64,000 nt of DNA from Plectosphaerella cucumerina (GCA_020746995.1 JAGPXD010000005.1:2356001-2420000), one strand, 5' to 3'. Positions 36,625 to 49,374 are shown, counted from the first letter of the stretch. The notes: a model not told the origin generated them from the sequence alone. Numbers and translations: made by a program.

Positions 36625-39600
36625 CTATGTGCGTTTTGGGCCAACCGCAGACGTCTTGGTGGCTTCCTTCCTTCGGCGCCTGTCGGACAGAAGTTGAGAC
36701 AATATGAAGTGGGTGACGTCCTCGTCAGCCCAGTAGCTCATGTGTGACGCGATGGTGTTGATGGGATTGAAGTCGAGGACACTCCTATGCCACAATCGGA
36801 CCGTCAGTCTCTGCCCGGTAATGTCAAGGAAAGGGGGCGCGCGTCTTACTCTTGAATGCTGTAGTCTACTCGACCATTCCGATTCAGGGCGCGCATCTTG
36901 GCGTCTTCACGTCGAGCCTTGCGCACTTCCTCGGACTCGCCATGGCCGGTGCCACTGCCGGCAATTCCAGGGAGCTTGTGTTCTTCACGTTGCAGCCTCG
37001 ACAGGAGTGTTTCCAGCTCGTCATCGATCAATGTCACGTCGTTACCGCTTGTGCTCTTGCGACCCTCGTTACTAGAGGTGGTTGCAAGTTCTTTCTTCCG
37101 TTCATTTGTCCGCTCCCCAAGCTGAGAGGCACCGGGCAATACGCTCCCATCGGACCCAATTGACGATGAAGGGACGTCGCCCTCACCCGCGTTGGGCCCT
37201 GGCGTCTTGCTTAGTCTGGCGATGTCGTCGCTGGTCAGCCCCAGGTTGCGGACTAGAAGATTGCTGGTGATCCCTGCACTCAAGCTTGTCCAGAGGCCGC
37301 TCATGCTTTGCCCGACCTTGGTCCCTATCCCGGTGAGCCCTTGCTGGGTTACGTTGCTGAAGATGTTCTTTTTGGTGTACGGGAGCGACTGCGGCTTCAT
37401 TCCGGAGAATGAGGAAGATATGAGCGGCTCGAGACGGTAGCTGATGGGGTCAGATGGATGGAATATGTTGAACAGCTGGGCTACCTTGGGCGAAGACACC
37501 GAGAAGGGCAGCCCGGTGACCAACGACACGTGCTCGCCGTGAGACCGAGGGGCAGTATCGAAAGGGTCTCCCCCAGGGTCAGCTTCGAGGGGACTTTCGG
37601 ATGGTACAGACTGATCATGCCGCCCGGCAATTGTTCTTTGCGAAATGTCAGTATGCCCACCAAGACCAACGGGTGACGGACGAGGCGACGTCAACGTCGA
37701 CCACTTCAACCTTGCTTACCGGCCTTTCAACATCTGGAACAGCCCCACTGGTGAGCCGAGGCAGTAGAAGTCCGCAACATTGAAGTCAAACTGCAACTCG
37801 GCCGGGTTCTTCTTTCTAGGGGCGTCATGGACGGGCTGTGACGGCCAGAACCCAAGTGGATTCCTCTGCGTCCCTTCCGACAGTGGTACCTCCTTTTGAC
37901 GGCAGAGGATATCGAACATGACTGCAGAGCCCAGGGAGTGGCCAATGATGTGAACTTTGCCATTGAACCCTGGGTTTCGGTCCTTGAAGAGCTTGTATAT
38001 CCGGTTTGCTTCTTGCAAAACGATTGCTGATATGCTCTGGCGATAAGCACTCTGGTAGAGAAGAACATCGAGTGCCAGATCGGATATGAGGGACCTTGCA
38101 AAGGCCATGCCTTCAATGGTAATGTCCTCGAGCGATGGATCTACGCAGGGCTGTTAGCAATCTACGCATGCGCAGTCAATGGACGATAGGCACGCACACT
38201 CGTCGTCTTCGTTGGCCTGGTCCCCGATATCTCTCTCACTCTTCTTCTCTCGCCTCTTGGGGAACTCAAGCAAGTGCCTCCAGCAGACGGGAAGGACCTG
38301 GACGCGGCAATTCTTGCGCCCGTCCGCACCCTCCATGTTCAGGGCGCAAAGATCTGCTGAGTTGGCATATGTTGTCTTCATGGTCTTCCGCAAGACATTG
38401 ACGTCGCGCACGAAGTTCATGCTTTCCATCCGGGCACCGAGAAGTTGTCCTATCCCGTGAGTGGCCAAAATCAAGTGCTCAATTTCTCGGCCCTGATTCT
38501 CCCCGTCCTCAGCAAGGCAGTCGTATTGTGATCCCGTATCAGGTGAATCTGTTAACTTTGACCCTGCTCCCACAGTCTCATTGCCACCTAGACTGGCGGC
38601 AGTTGGATCGGCTCCCACTACCTGGGACGACCCTCCGTCCTGCTGGTGGCGAGACTGGACGGAGGGATGAGCGGACACGTCGTCGTCTGTGTTCTTACTC
38701 TCGGTACTTTTCGAAGGATTTGCGGACCAGCCCCTGACCAACTTGATGCCGCCCATGTAACCGCTACCACCCGAAAAACGTTGATACACGGTCGAAGTAA
38801 CCCAGGACAAAACGCTGTCGGAAGACAACCATACTGTCGCATCATCGTGATATGTCGCAACACTGTTCATGTACGCTCCGAAGAGGCGGTGTGATTCTGG
38901 TGGTCGCGGCTCAGCCAGGCTAGGGTCAGACAATGGCACAGCCGAATCCGGGGGGGTCTTTGCACTGCCAGAATGCTCGGCTGCCCATGCCAGCTTATCG
39001 CCGCTGCCTGGGAGGTTGTCCCGTGGTGCCCCATCGTTTCCAAGGCCGGCTGCCTTCACCTTTGGATATTTCCATGGCTTCACCTTCAGGAAGCCTTCCT
39101 CCAGTTGAGAAGCCAAGTTTTCGTCACAGGGTCGGAGTGTCGAGCCCTCTTGGTAGAACCAGCTACCGCGAAGAACCTCGAAGACTGGGCCGGCCCAGTA
39201 GACGGGCGCGACCTCTCTGTTTCGAATATCCACATCGAACAGATAGTCCTCGTTGACAGGGACTGAGGTGCTCGGGCTGTGCGTTTGTGTCGAGGCACCT
39301 GGGTCGGCCCTCAGCTGTTCCGCACGCTCCAGAAGCGCCTGGTAGGAGTGCTCAATGGATCTCGAATCAGATTGGGAGAATGCGATGAATTTCTTCGGCT
39401 GCGGTAGCGGCTTGTCATCAGTGGGCTTTGAAATGTGAGTGGCTGGTTTTCGCTTCGGCGTCTGGAAACTTGGTCAGTAGAGCTTCACTTCATAACTTGG
39501 TTGTTAGCTCAGGCACCCACGTCGACGGCATGAAACCATCGCACCCGGAGCGGGGGACAGTCGGGCGGGTAGCTCTTGATGCTCTGCCCGTAAAGATGCG

Positions 39601-39757
39601 TAGTGCTGTGGTCCCCGTTGGTTGTGGAGGTCGGGGTGTTTGGGGTGGGCGTTGCAGTGCGACTGCTGCTTGCCCAGGGGTTGAGAGAATCCACGGCAGA
39701 CGATAGATAGCTCTTTTCCGTCTTAGACTTTGAGTTGTCACTCATGCCGACAGACAT
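36625..39757 (-). CDS. DDHD-domain phospholipase (phosphatidic acid-preferring PLA1 family)
   Basis: Exons 39757-39521, 39461-38198, 38140-37720, 37635-36850 and 36784-36625 encode 955 residues. Proteins of this family (animal DDHD1/2, yeast YOR022C) hydrolyse phosphatidic acid or cardiolipin. The serine nucleophile is in GHSLGS (Ser569). The N-terminus contains a WWE-like region (LRVRWFHAVD; YLFDVDIRNREVAPVYW). The DDHD domain lies in the last third, from about residue 590, with FHPSDPISYRLEPL and the C-terminal SHMSYWADEDVTHFIL. Low-complexity Ser/Thr/Gly-rich segments separate the blocks. The donor after exon 2 is GTGCGT at 38197; a nearby GTGTGC would shift the frame. Start: two in-frame ATGs occur (39757 and 39745), and the upstream one is used. 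Divergent from the SRAP gene. Confidence 0.88.
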
Positions 39758-40334
39758 ATTTCGCAATGTGACTCGAGGCCCCTCATGAGAGGCGCGGCAA
39801 TGCTGATATGAAAGCAAGCGATGTGTCCGCCACAGGATACGGGCTGGGACTTCCCTGGGCCTCATCAATCGTTCTGTGATCTTCCTCGGCAACGAAGGTG
39901 CCTGCTTGCGACCTGCCACTTGCCAGCGAGAAGCCGGCAGTCATCAATCGCAAGCTTCAAAGGGACGGACAATTGTTTCAACGATGGCGGTGCAGAACTG
40001 GAGCGGGGAGCAGGTGTGAGGCAATTGCATTGGTCTCGGTGTTGCAGGTGCATAGATGGATGAGAGGGAGTCTGGAATGCACATGGGTACCATGGAACTT
40101 GAGGGAGGTTAGCAGGGAGAGACCGTGACGCAACGCTCTCTATCGTGATAAGGCTCACGTGCTGTGAATCAATCAGTGTACAGGCCCGGCAGGCTTCCGA
40201 CCGCCTGCCACTACTAGTGGCTCGCTGCCCCTCATACACGACACTCCCTGACAGGTGCTCGCGCCGTGCTTAACGTGAGTTACCACATCGTCTACAGAAA
40301 GCATTCAAGGCTCTTCAGCCACAAGACCTGCGCG
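39758..40334. other. Divergent region DDHD phospholipase/SRAP gene
   Basis: About 580 bp of promoter sequence for the two divergent genes. No gene, repeat or RNA gene is supported. Confidence 0.4.
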
Positions 40335-41542
40335 ATGTGCGGAAGATATGTTCTCGCAATGGTATGCCTTCGTTTCCATACTTTGGAACGTGTGCCTAAT
40401 CCAGCCAACTTGTGTAGCGGCCATCCCAAGTTCGTTCGATGCTTGAGAGCCAGGACATGCAAGTCGACGACGCCCCACCAGACGAGGGAAGTGACGCCCC
40501 ACGACAGACATTCAACTTTGCTCCCAGCTATCACGGTCTCGTCTACCGAGGAGAATACCAGCAGGATGTTGACGCCGGGAATGAAGGAGTCGTCAGACGC
40601 GATTCGGATGATAAGACTTCTGCTAGGTACAAACTGGAGACGATGCAATGGGGACTGGTTCCGTCATGGACAAAGCGAAACCCGGATTACGGATCCTTGC
40701 TGAAGACGATCAACTGCCGCGACGACTCTCTGAGCCATCAAGGGGGACTTTGGGGGAGCATCAAGGGCCGAAAACGATGCATCGTGCTCGCCCAAGGTTT
40801 CTACGAGTGGCTTCATGTTGGAAAACTGAGGACACCTCACTATGTGAAAAGGCGAGATGGCCAGCTCATGTGTCTCGCAGGGCTGTGGGATTGCGTTAAG
40901 TATGTTGGTGAGTGTCTTCTCATCCAGTGCAAACGTCCGCCTCCCCCCCCAGCTCACTCCCTGCGCCCAGATGCCGGGACGAATCACTACACTTACACCA
41001 TCATCACGACGGATTCAAACCAGCAACTGAAGTTTCTACATGATCGCATGCCCGTCATTCTCAATGCTGGCTCAGATGACATGTGGAAGTGGTTGGACAC
41101 CAGATCGCAGACGTGGACGCAAGACCTCCAAGGCATTTTGAAGCCCTTCACCGGCGAGCTCGACTGCTATCCAGTTAGCTCAGAGGTTGGCCGTGTTGGA
41201 AACAACTCTCCGACTTTTGTGATACCAATCACAAGCAAGGAGAACAAGTCAAACATTGCCAACTACTTCAAGAAACCGGCCTCAAAAGGAGAATCAGCGA
41301 CGTCCAACAAACCATCCCGGTCGGATGTGGGAGACACCAATTCCAGTATACATGCAGGCATCAAGAGACCACATCCTGCGTCTACGTCCCAAGATGAACC
41401 AGCGCCAAAGCGAGGCACTGTCAATTCACCGCCGAAACCAATACAGACCACAATCAGCGCCACGAGGAACAGCCCCAAAGGCGGTGGGAAGGCGAAGACC
41501 CCCACCAACAAGAAGATCACAAGCTTCTTCAATAGCGAGTAG
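40335..41542 (+). CDS. SRAP domain protein (HMCES/YedK family)
   Basis: Exons 40335-40361, 40418-40907 and 40971-41542 give 362 residues. The family recognises abasic sites in single-stranded DNA and forms a covalent thiazolidine crosslink through the N-terminal cysteine after Met removal. The start is therefore certain: the protein begins MCGRYVLAM, exposing Cys2. Other active-site segments are INCRDDSL (Asn), GFYEWLHVGK (Glu) and FLHDRMPVIL (His). The C-terminal third is Lys/Ser/Pro-rich, ends in KKITSFFNSE, and contains TPTNKKITSFF, which resembles a PCNA-interacting (PIP-box-like) peptide. Intron 2 is 63 bp, a multiple of three without stop, so retention would keep the frame. A second acceptor at 40952 is also in frame. 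Confidence 0.9.
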
Positions 41543-41744
41543 TTATCATCACCCTTGACGCTAGCAACCAGCACGTGTAGTCAATACCAACAGGGGTCTC
41601 ATCACTTGTTTGCAATGGTGAACAGTCCACGCCGAAAGGTGACCTTCAGGGATATTCTTTCATCATCAGTAGCTCACAGGACGCTGCCACCAAAACACAG
41701 TATGACTGGACCCCAGGTCTCCTTACAGCATTAGCGCCTTATTC

Positions 41745-44700
41745 CTAGGTGCTGCCGTGGTTGCGGCGCCTCTCCTGACGTCGCAAGGTCGTCTCCTCAT
41801 TCCATGCCTCCTCAAACAGAGTCGGCCTCAGTCCTGTGTCACCACGTTCCAGTGCCAAGCGACGCACAACATGGAAGGCACCGGTACCAACGGTCATCGT
41901 CTGTCCCATGATAATACACTCGCTGACACCTTCGATCTTGTCGGTCTTCATTCCTGCAGCCGCGTCGAAGAGATGGTCGGGGGTCTTTTCGAATGATGCC
42001 AGCTGAAGCACGCTGTCCCTCATCTTGGACAGGCCGAAGCGAGTGATACCGAGTACCTCGCCCTTGTAGGTCATGACGTCGGCCAGAAGCTGCATGTGCC
42101 TGGGGTCGATGCCCATATCGCCCATGACCTCACCAATCTCCCTGGCGATGGTGGTCCGCGCGGCCTCGATGCCGAGGACATCGCGAGCCTCCATCACGTT
42201 GTTCGTCACAGCTCGCCTGCCATCGACACCCTCAGTGTTCATACAAGCCAGCAGGCCGTAGCCCTCGACGAGTACCTTGTGAGTCTCGCTGTCGCCATCC
42301 TTCTCTGGCATCGTTGTCTGGATGATGGCGCGAGTAGCCTCGGGGTATCCCGAGATGGCCACAGTCGGGACAATGCGACGGAGGAAGTTGGCGCGTACCA
42401 GCAAATCAGCCTGCTCGTCTGCCTTGCCCTTGGCAGCCCGACGGGCCTGTGACGAGTCGTCCGCACGAACTCGAATCTCCACCCGACCGGAGCCGATGCT
42501 GAGATCACTCCGGGCAACCTTCAGCTTCTTGTGTTTGCAGATAGCCTCAGCAACATCGTTGATGCTGATGCCAAGCTGCATGTCTTCGAGCGCATCCATA
42601 TCAAACTGGAGTACAACGTTTGCCGAGTTCGCCATCCACTCCTCTTCGATATAGCTCAGAATGTCGGAGACATATGTCTTCTCTATGCGAGCCTTGACGA
42701 TCCGGGCGGCGGTAAGCTCCTTGTCCTGCATGAGGGGGCAGGTAATGACCGGAGTGCTGATTGTCTTGGAAGCGTTGATGATTTCCTTGATTCGGGGAAC
42801 ACCCTGCGTGATGCTCATGCCTGCCACACCAGCAAAGTGGAATGTTTTGAGGGTCATCTGGGTTCCGGGTTCTCCAATGGACTGGGCGCCGACTGCGCCG
42901 ACGGCATGCCCGGGTTCGACGTGTGCCTTCTTGTATTTCTCGAGGCAGAGTTTGATGAAGAGGCGCAACGTCGCTTCGGAGACCTTGGCGACTCGGTCCG
43001 CGTAGTCAATCTTGGCCCGCTTGTCGTCGTCATCAATGGCGGCGATGACGCCCTTTGAGTCGATGAGTCCGGTTCTTCGCAGGACCTTGGTGAATTTGGC
43101 GGCGCGGCTGGAGACATACGACTCGATGGTGCGGAGGAAGTCTCGCGCACCCTCATGCTCGTCTGTGAACTTCTCTTCCTCGTCATCGTAGTCCAGGTCC
43201 TCAGTCCCAAGAAGGGACTTCCTCGGGTACCTGGCCCGTTCCTTGGACAGCATACTCTCACAGAATGCCATCATCTCGTCTGGCATCAGCGCAGCCTCGG
43301 AGTTGCTCCAGGTTAGGTTCTCCGCGTGTGACCACGTCCGGTCAAAGTTGACCGGCTTTGCGGAACCTTCCATGTCGACAGGGTCAAGCTTGTCGGCACC
43401 AAACTGGAACTGAACGATGCTTCCGCCGGATGTGCGTACGGTGTCGTCATACCGGGTTGAAAGATCCTCGAGAGACTTCATCAGTCGGCGCGACATGTAT
43501 CCAGTCTCGGCCGTCTTCACGGCGGTGTCGACAAGACCCTCACGGCCGGACATGGCGTGGAAGAGGAACTCTGTAGGAACGAGGCCGGAGTAGAAGCTGT
43601 TGCCGACAAAGCCCTTCGATGGCGGTTGGGGCGCATTCTTGTGGAAATGGGGCAGAGACCGGTCCTGGAACCCGTCTGCGACTCGCGAGCCGCCGATAAT
43701 CTGCTGACCGACGACAGCGACCATTTGCGCCACGTTAATCTCCGAGCCCTTGGATCCGGATTTCGCCATGATGAGAGGGGCGTTGTTGCGGCTCAAGGTC
43801 TCGATACAGTGTGCACCAGCTTGTGTTCTGACCTTGCTCAGAAGGCCTGAAATTGAGTTCTCCAGCGTTTCCTCCAGGTTGCAGCCGGTTGCCTTTTCAA
43901 GCTTGCCCTTCTTGTAGGTGAGAATGAGCTCGTCAACTTGTTTGTTGGCATCCCGTATGAGAACCTTCTTCCTGGCCAGCAGCTCTTGGGTCGGGAAGAC
44001 GTCGCCGACGCCAATGGAAAAGCCGCGGTTGGTAAGTTGGCGGGCGCAAAGCTTCGCAAGGCGATTCATGGCCACGACGGCTGCCTCGGGGCCAAAGTCT
44101 CGCAGAATGACGTAGAAGACGGAATCCTTCTTGCCGCCGCCGACCGTCGATTTGTCCATGCGGCCGCACATGACTTCTGAGTTGCGGATAACAAGCCAGG
44201 CGTCGTTGGGACACATATCGGGCACATCACCCTTCTTGCCCTTGTATTCTCTGCACTTGGCATCCAGGTTGATCTTGACCTGACACTCCTTGTTCGGGCG
44301 CAACAGCATGCTGAACACCTGCTTGCCCGTCCACAGAGCGCGGGGCTTGAGGATTGCTGGGGGTGGCATATCGAGGTGGACATTGCCGTCCATCATGGAC
44401 ATGACAATGTATGTGAATGTCTTTCGATCGAAGAACCGGTCCTTGCCGCTCAAAAGATACGCGGCGGTGATAAAGTCCTGCGTAGCAGCGATGATTGGCT
44501 CGCCGTTCTTGGGCGTCGCAAGGTTGTGCATGACGCCCATCAGGTTGATGGCTTCTGCTCGAGCCTCTTCCGTTTGTGGGACATGCAGATTCATCTCGTC
44601 GCCATCGAAGTCTGCGTTGTATGGCGTGCAAACACACTCGTTCAGTCTGAACGTCCTCCACGGACGGACCTTGACCAAGTGGCTCATAATACTCAGCTTG

Positions 44701-46323
44701 TGGAGTGATGGCTGCCGGTTGAAGAGCACGATGTCGTTGTCCTCGAGGTGGCGTTCGACAACATCGCCGACTCGGAGATATTTGGCCACCTGTTTCCTGT
44801 CGCCGAACTTCAGATTGATCTTGTACTCCCCGTCGTCGTTCTTGATCACCTGCTGCGCCCCGGGCCATTCGTCCGGCCCGTTCTTGACGCATTCCCGCAG
44901 CTTCTTGATGTTGTAGTCGGAGACACGCTCGGGATATGTGAGGTTCTTCGCAACGAGGATTGGCACAGCAACCTGGTTGATTCCAAGGTTCGGATCGGGG
45001 CCAATGACGGTTCTGCCGGAGAAGTCGACACGTTTGCCGGAAAGGTTTCCTCGGAAGCGACCTTGTTTGCCTTTGAGTCTTTGGCAGAAACCGCGCACAG
45101 TCTTCCCGAAGCCCGGCTGCTGCAGGCCGGGAACATCGCTGTTCACGTACATGGCGACCTGCAGTTGCAAGTATTCCCACTGCTCCATGATCGTCTGGAT
45201 GGGCGAGCCCTTCTGCAACGCGGCCCTGATCATGCCACTGATCCAGACAATGTCGGCCAGCTTGGTAGTCAGGTCATCCTCAGTGCTTGCATTGTCTTGG
45301 GCAACCGATGGCCTGATGCAAACAGGCGGTGCTGGCAGGAATTGCCATATGAACATCTCTGGCCGGCCCTCAACGGGATCGAGACCCAGTAGCTCGCAGT
45401 CTGTTGGGCTGATCATCTTGAACAGGTTGAGGACTCGGAGGGGGTTGAGATCCTCCATGGCTTTGCGCAGGTGCTTCTCAAGCTCGGGGTTTTGTTTCTT
45501 GGCCTCCTGGAACGAGTCGTCGAAGACGACCTTGCTCGCTGGAGGAACCTTCCTGATTGCCGTAGACTTGGTGAAGGCCACGAACTTGTCGTGGACAAGT
45601 TTGAGCACGCCGACCTTGCGGATCTGGCCGTTGACAGATCCACAGTAGATGCATGTTTTCATCTTCCTGCATTGTTCGTTGATCTTCTTGCAGATCTGGG
45701 TTCGGCGAAGGTTATCGAGAAACGGCCTGCGAAGCTCCTTGAGAAACGATTGCCGCTCGGCTTCGGTTAGGAGCACTCGACCACAGTCCTAAGACCGATG
45801 TTAGTTTGGCAATGTGGAAGCGGCGTTCGGGAGGACTACTGACCTTGCAAATGTCCTGCAGGATAGTGCGGACAAAGGGTAGGTAGCCAATGTGGAAGGC
45901 CGGCAACGGCAGTCTGACATGACCGAAATGGCCGGTGCAGTTCTGTAGAGACTCCTGGCATGTAGCGCATTTGCCTACTTTGCTCGACGTGCCCTGTATG
46001 CGCCCAACTGTCAGATATAAAGCTCCGAAGCTCTGCGTCACATGGGTGCGCAACTTGCCAGTCGGGGGTCGAGTGGCCCATGTTGATAGGGAGCCCTGTT
46101 GTTCTCAATGTCGTATAGAAGACGGTCGGAGACTTCGAGGACGGCCTGGTTCGCGATATCCTGGTTCGACCTGTGTGTTCAAGGTTTAGTGTCGATCTAT
46201 ACAGCTAGCTTATCCGGGCGACTGTCAAGAAACGTACTGGATGCCAAACTTGATACCCTGGAACCGCTTCGGCAGCGTCTCGACAAGCTGGGACTTGACA
46301 GGCCTCACAGCCGTGGTAGACAT
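41745..46323 (-). CDS. RPC1: DNA-directed RNA polymerase III subunit RPC1 (largest subunit)
   Basis: Exons 46323-46238, 46170-46059, 45993-45844 and 45788-41745 encode 1463 residues (yeast Rpc1 has 1460). This is the catalytic largest subunit of Pol III, which makes tRNAs, 5S rRNA and U6. Visible in order are the N-terminal zinc-binding clamp (CATCQESLQNCTGHFGHVRLP, then CIYCGS), the catalytic magnesium loop NADFDGDEM near residue 510, bridge-helix and trigger-loop region (GHAVGAVGAQSIGEPGTQMT), and a C-terminal clamp ending without the heptad repeats of Pol II. The last exon is 1348 codons long. Intron 2 (46058-45994) starts with GC (GCAAGT). The junction DPRL-GTSSKVGKCATC is continuous only with this border. 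Divergent from homocitrate synthase across 724 bp. Confidence 0.95.
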
Positions 46324-47047
46324 TATGAAGAGCGAGTCCCGGGTGCGCCCCGGTGGGAAGCGAGTGTGTTGAGCTGTCGCGACTGTTCAGAGCCAGACCA
46401 GAACTCCCAGTAGTGTCGGGTCGCGTCGGGTCCGGTCGTGTCACGGCGCAGAGCTTTGTCGGGTCCAGAGATCGCGGGTGGCATGCACCATGGTCCAGAG
46501 CAAGGGATTGATTGATTGATCGGTTCTCCGATGTCTCCACGAGTGGTTGCTTCTCGGCAAAGGCGGGGTTGGTGCTGCCCAAGGTGCAGTGTGAAGCCGT
46601 GGTAAATTTTGGCTGGATTTTTCTCAGCAACTCCTGTCAGCACTCTCGAGGTACTTGCACGCTGCAGGGCCCAGCAGGTTAGTGGGGTGGGGGACGAGTA
46701 CTGGTACACCCACAGTCGCCGTCTCCGGGTGCAGGCAATCAACCCCGCCACCTCAGTCCCACCTGTGATATTAGTCATGCACGCGGCATTGCAGTCATAC
46801 TGTGGGGTGAAAGATGTACAGTGACTTCATCGCGGGGTCCGGACCAATGTGAGTCACGGAAGATGAATGACTCCGCCATCGGAACTGGGCTTTATTCAGT
46901 ACCCCTCCGCCAAATGTCTTCGCCCTCGCTCTCCCCGAGAAAAAAAACTTCCCCTTCGACTAACCCCTAAAATACCGACCTGGACCGACAAACAACTCCT
47001 CAATTGGATTCCTGCCCCCTCGACGACCAACACAGACAGGAAGCAAA
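46324..47047. other. Divergent promoter region RPC1/homocitrate synthase
   Basis: About 720 bp between two divergent start codons. It includes a short TTGA repeat near 46508 and a TGAGTCA site (listed separately). A pyrimidine-rich stretch (46895-46965) precedes the homocitrate synthase ATG. Confidence 0.45.
46850..46856. promoter_or_regulatory. TGAGTCA site (Gcn4/CPC1-type) upstream of homocitrate synthase
   Basis: A perfect TGAGTCA lies 191 bp upstream of the homocitrate synthase start codon, with a six-of-seven match (TGACTCC) at 46868. Lysine biosynthesis genes are classic targets of Gcn4/CPC1, so a role in amino acid control is likely. Binding is not shown by the sequence. Confidence 0.5.
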
Positions 47048-49160
47048 ATGTGCGGAACTTGCAACGGCACCACAAACGGCACTGCCGAGCCGGCTGCCAC
47101 TGGCTCAGTCGCCAATGGTGCTGAGCCCGCTGCGGCTGGTTCAATCGCCAATGGTGCCGAGCCCGCAGAGGCTGTTTCAATCGCCAATGGTACCGCTTCC
47201 AATGGCACGACGACGGCGAATGGCAACCACCAAGCTCAGTCCAAGTCCTCGCCTTACCAGTCTGTCAAGGACTACCTCTCGAATGTCGACAAGTACAAGA
47301 TCATCGAGAGCACCCTCCGGGAGGGCGAGCAGTTCGCCAACGCGTTCTTCGACCTCGAGACCAAGATTAAGATGTACGATAGAAGACCCACCTCCCAAAT
47401 ACGCACCACACTTTGGTTACTGACGTTGACGCCGTCGTGTAGCGCCAAGGCCCTGGACTCGTTCGGTGTCGACTACATCGAGTTGACGAACCCCTGCTCC
47501 AGCCCCCAGTCTTTCGAAGACTGCAAGACCATTGCCGGTCTCGGCCTCAAGGTCAGTGTTGCCAGCCGCCCCGTTGAGGGAACACCAAAGCTGTGTATCT
47601 CCTGCGATATATTTCCCTGCTGACCTCCAGATAGGCCAAGATTCTCACCCGTTCGTACTGTCACTTTGCCGATATTTCCGATTGACCTAACCCTTAGCAG
47701 ATGTCCGCTGCCACATGGATGATGCCAAGAAGGCGGCAAGTCTCTCGTCTGCGTGCGATTGTCAGACATGTGCTAATCTAGCGATCTCAGGTTGAGGCTG
47801 GAGTCGACGGTGTTGATCTGGTCATTGGCACCTCTACCTACCTTCGCCAGTTTTCTCACGGCAAGAGCATGGAGATGATCCAGAAGACTGCCCTGGAAGT
47901 CATCGCTTACGTCAAGAGGTACGTCCTAGGTCATTTCCTATTAGAGCCCGGCAACACGATACGCAAATCTCACCAGCCAAACCTCGTTGCCTGCTAACCG
48001 CTTTCTGTGCACAGCCAGGGCGTCGAGGTGCGGTTCTCGTCGGAGGACTCCTTCCGCTCCGACCTTGTGGACCTCCTCACTCTGTACAAGGCTGTTGACG
48101 GTGCCGGCGTGAACCGCGTGGGCATTGCTGACACAGTCGGTGGTGCGACCCCGAGGATGGTGTATGATCTGGTGCGAACCCTGCGTGGTAAGTTTGTCAT
48201 CCATCGAAGTGAGTTTCGGGCAAGGCTGAAGATATTCTAGGCGTCGTGCACTCGGACATTGAGTGCCACTTCCACGACGACACGGGTGAGTGCTCCACGG
48301 ATACGTCGGCGTGACCCATGATGTCTGACGATCACAGGATGCTCCGTTGCCAACGCCTTCACCGCGCTCGAGGCGGGTGCAACCCACGTCGATACCTCGG
48401 TCCTCGGAATCGGTACGTTCACCCTGCCCAGAGAGCACTCTTTCCCATGATCAAAACTGACAAAGAGGTGACAGGCGAGCGTAACGGAATTACCCCCCTC
48501 GGTGCCCTCATGGCCCGCATGGTCGTGACGGCGCCAGAGTACACCAAGTCCAAGTACAAGCTCAAGGAGCTCAAGGCTCTTGAGACACTTGTCGCCGATG
48601 CTGTGCAGATCAACATTCCCTTCAACAACCCCATCACGTATGTGACCTGTTGCGTTCCAGCGAGGGATCCAGTCCTGACTGATATGACACAGTGGCTTCT
48701 GTGCCTTCACCCACAAGGCCGGCATTCACGCCAAGGCCATTCTCAACAACCCTTCGGTAAGACTTCCTGTGCCAAAACACGCCACAACGTCTCGCTCTTC
48801 GTGGACTGACCTTCCAGACCTACGAGATCATCAACCCTGAAGACTTCGGTCTCTCTCGCTACGTTTCCATCAACAGTCGCATGTAAGTCAAATCCAAACT
48901 CATTGTGCCGCGTTGATGCTGACCATTGCTCAGAACCGGATGGAACGCTGTTCGCAGCCGTGCTGACCAGCTCGGCCTGCACATGACGGACGACCAGGTC
49001 AAGGCAGTGTAAGTCCCCATTGTTGTCTCGCCAGTCCCCAGTAGATACTGACATTAGCCGCAGCACTGCCAAGATTAAGCAGATGGCCGATATTCGCCCT
49101 CTTGCCATTGACGACACGGACAGTATCCTTCGCGCATTCCACCTCGAGCTGCAGCAGTAA
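47048..49160 (+). CDS. LYS20: Homocitrate synthase, first step of the alpha-aminoadipate lysine pathway
   Basis: Thirteen exons (47048-47373, 47443-47551, 47635-47650, 47701-47735, 47791-47918, 48015-48187, 48241-48285, 48338-48412, 48475-48637, 48693-48756, 48818-48882, 48934-49008, 49064-49160) encode 456 residues. The enzyme condenses acetyl-CoA with 2-oxoglutarate. Its TIM barrel is clear: IIESTLREGEQFANAFF at the N-terminal metal and substrate site, YIELTNPCSSPQS, HMDDAKKAVEAGVDGVDLVIGTS, and ECHFHDDTG with the metal-binding histidines. The first 75 residues are low-complexity, with three imperfect copies of an ANGAEPA-type unit. Exon 3 has only 16 bases. Intron 4 (47736-47790) is GC-AG (GCAAGT), the only border that yields KKA-VEAGVDG. 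The gene is the last before the AT-rich island. Confidence 0.95.
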
Positions 49161-49374
49161 TAGAATTGTCGCTGTGGGGCGATCTGCTGGTTTGATAATA
49201 TGGCGTTTGGGGAAAATACAAGAAAAAGCAACTTGTACGTATGCCTGGATTTGGAAAACTTCAACTTAAACCATTGCCTTTCGCTGTGTTCTTGTGTTTG
49301 CCCGATAGTTATAGATACTTTGTGACAGACTGGCTATAAGCCTGGAACTAAGGTGGGAGACAAGACTCTACTCG
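49161..49374. other. Boundary segment between gene block and AT-rich island
   Basis: About 210 bp contain the 3' region of homocitrate synthase. CA and TG dinucleotides are still common up to about 49360 and then disappear, so the compositional border is sharp. Confidence 0.6.

Noticed and set aside
46864..46968. Upstream open reading frame in front of homocitrate synthase
   Set aside because: An ATG at 46864 opens a short frame ending before the main start, but the transcription start is unknown, so it may not be in the mRNA.
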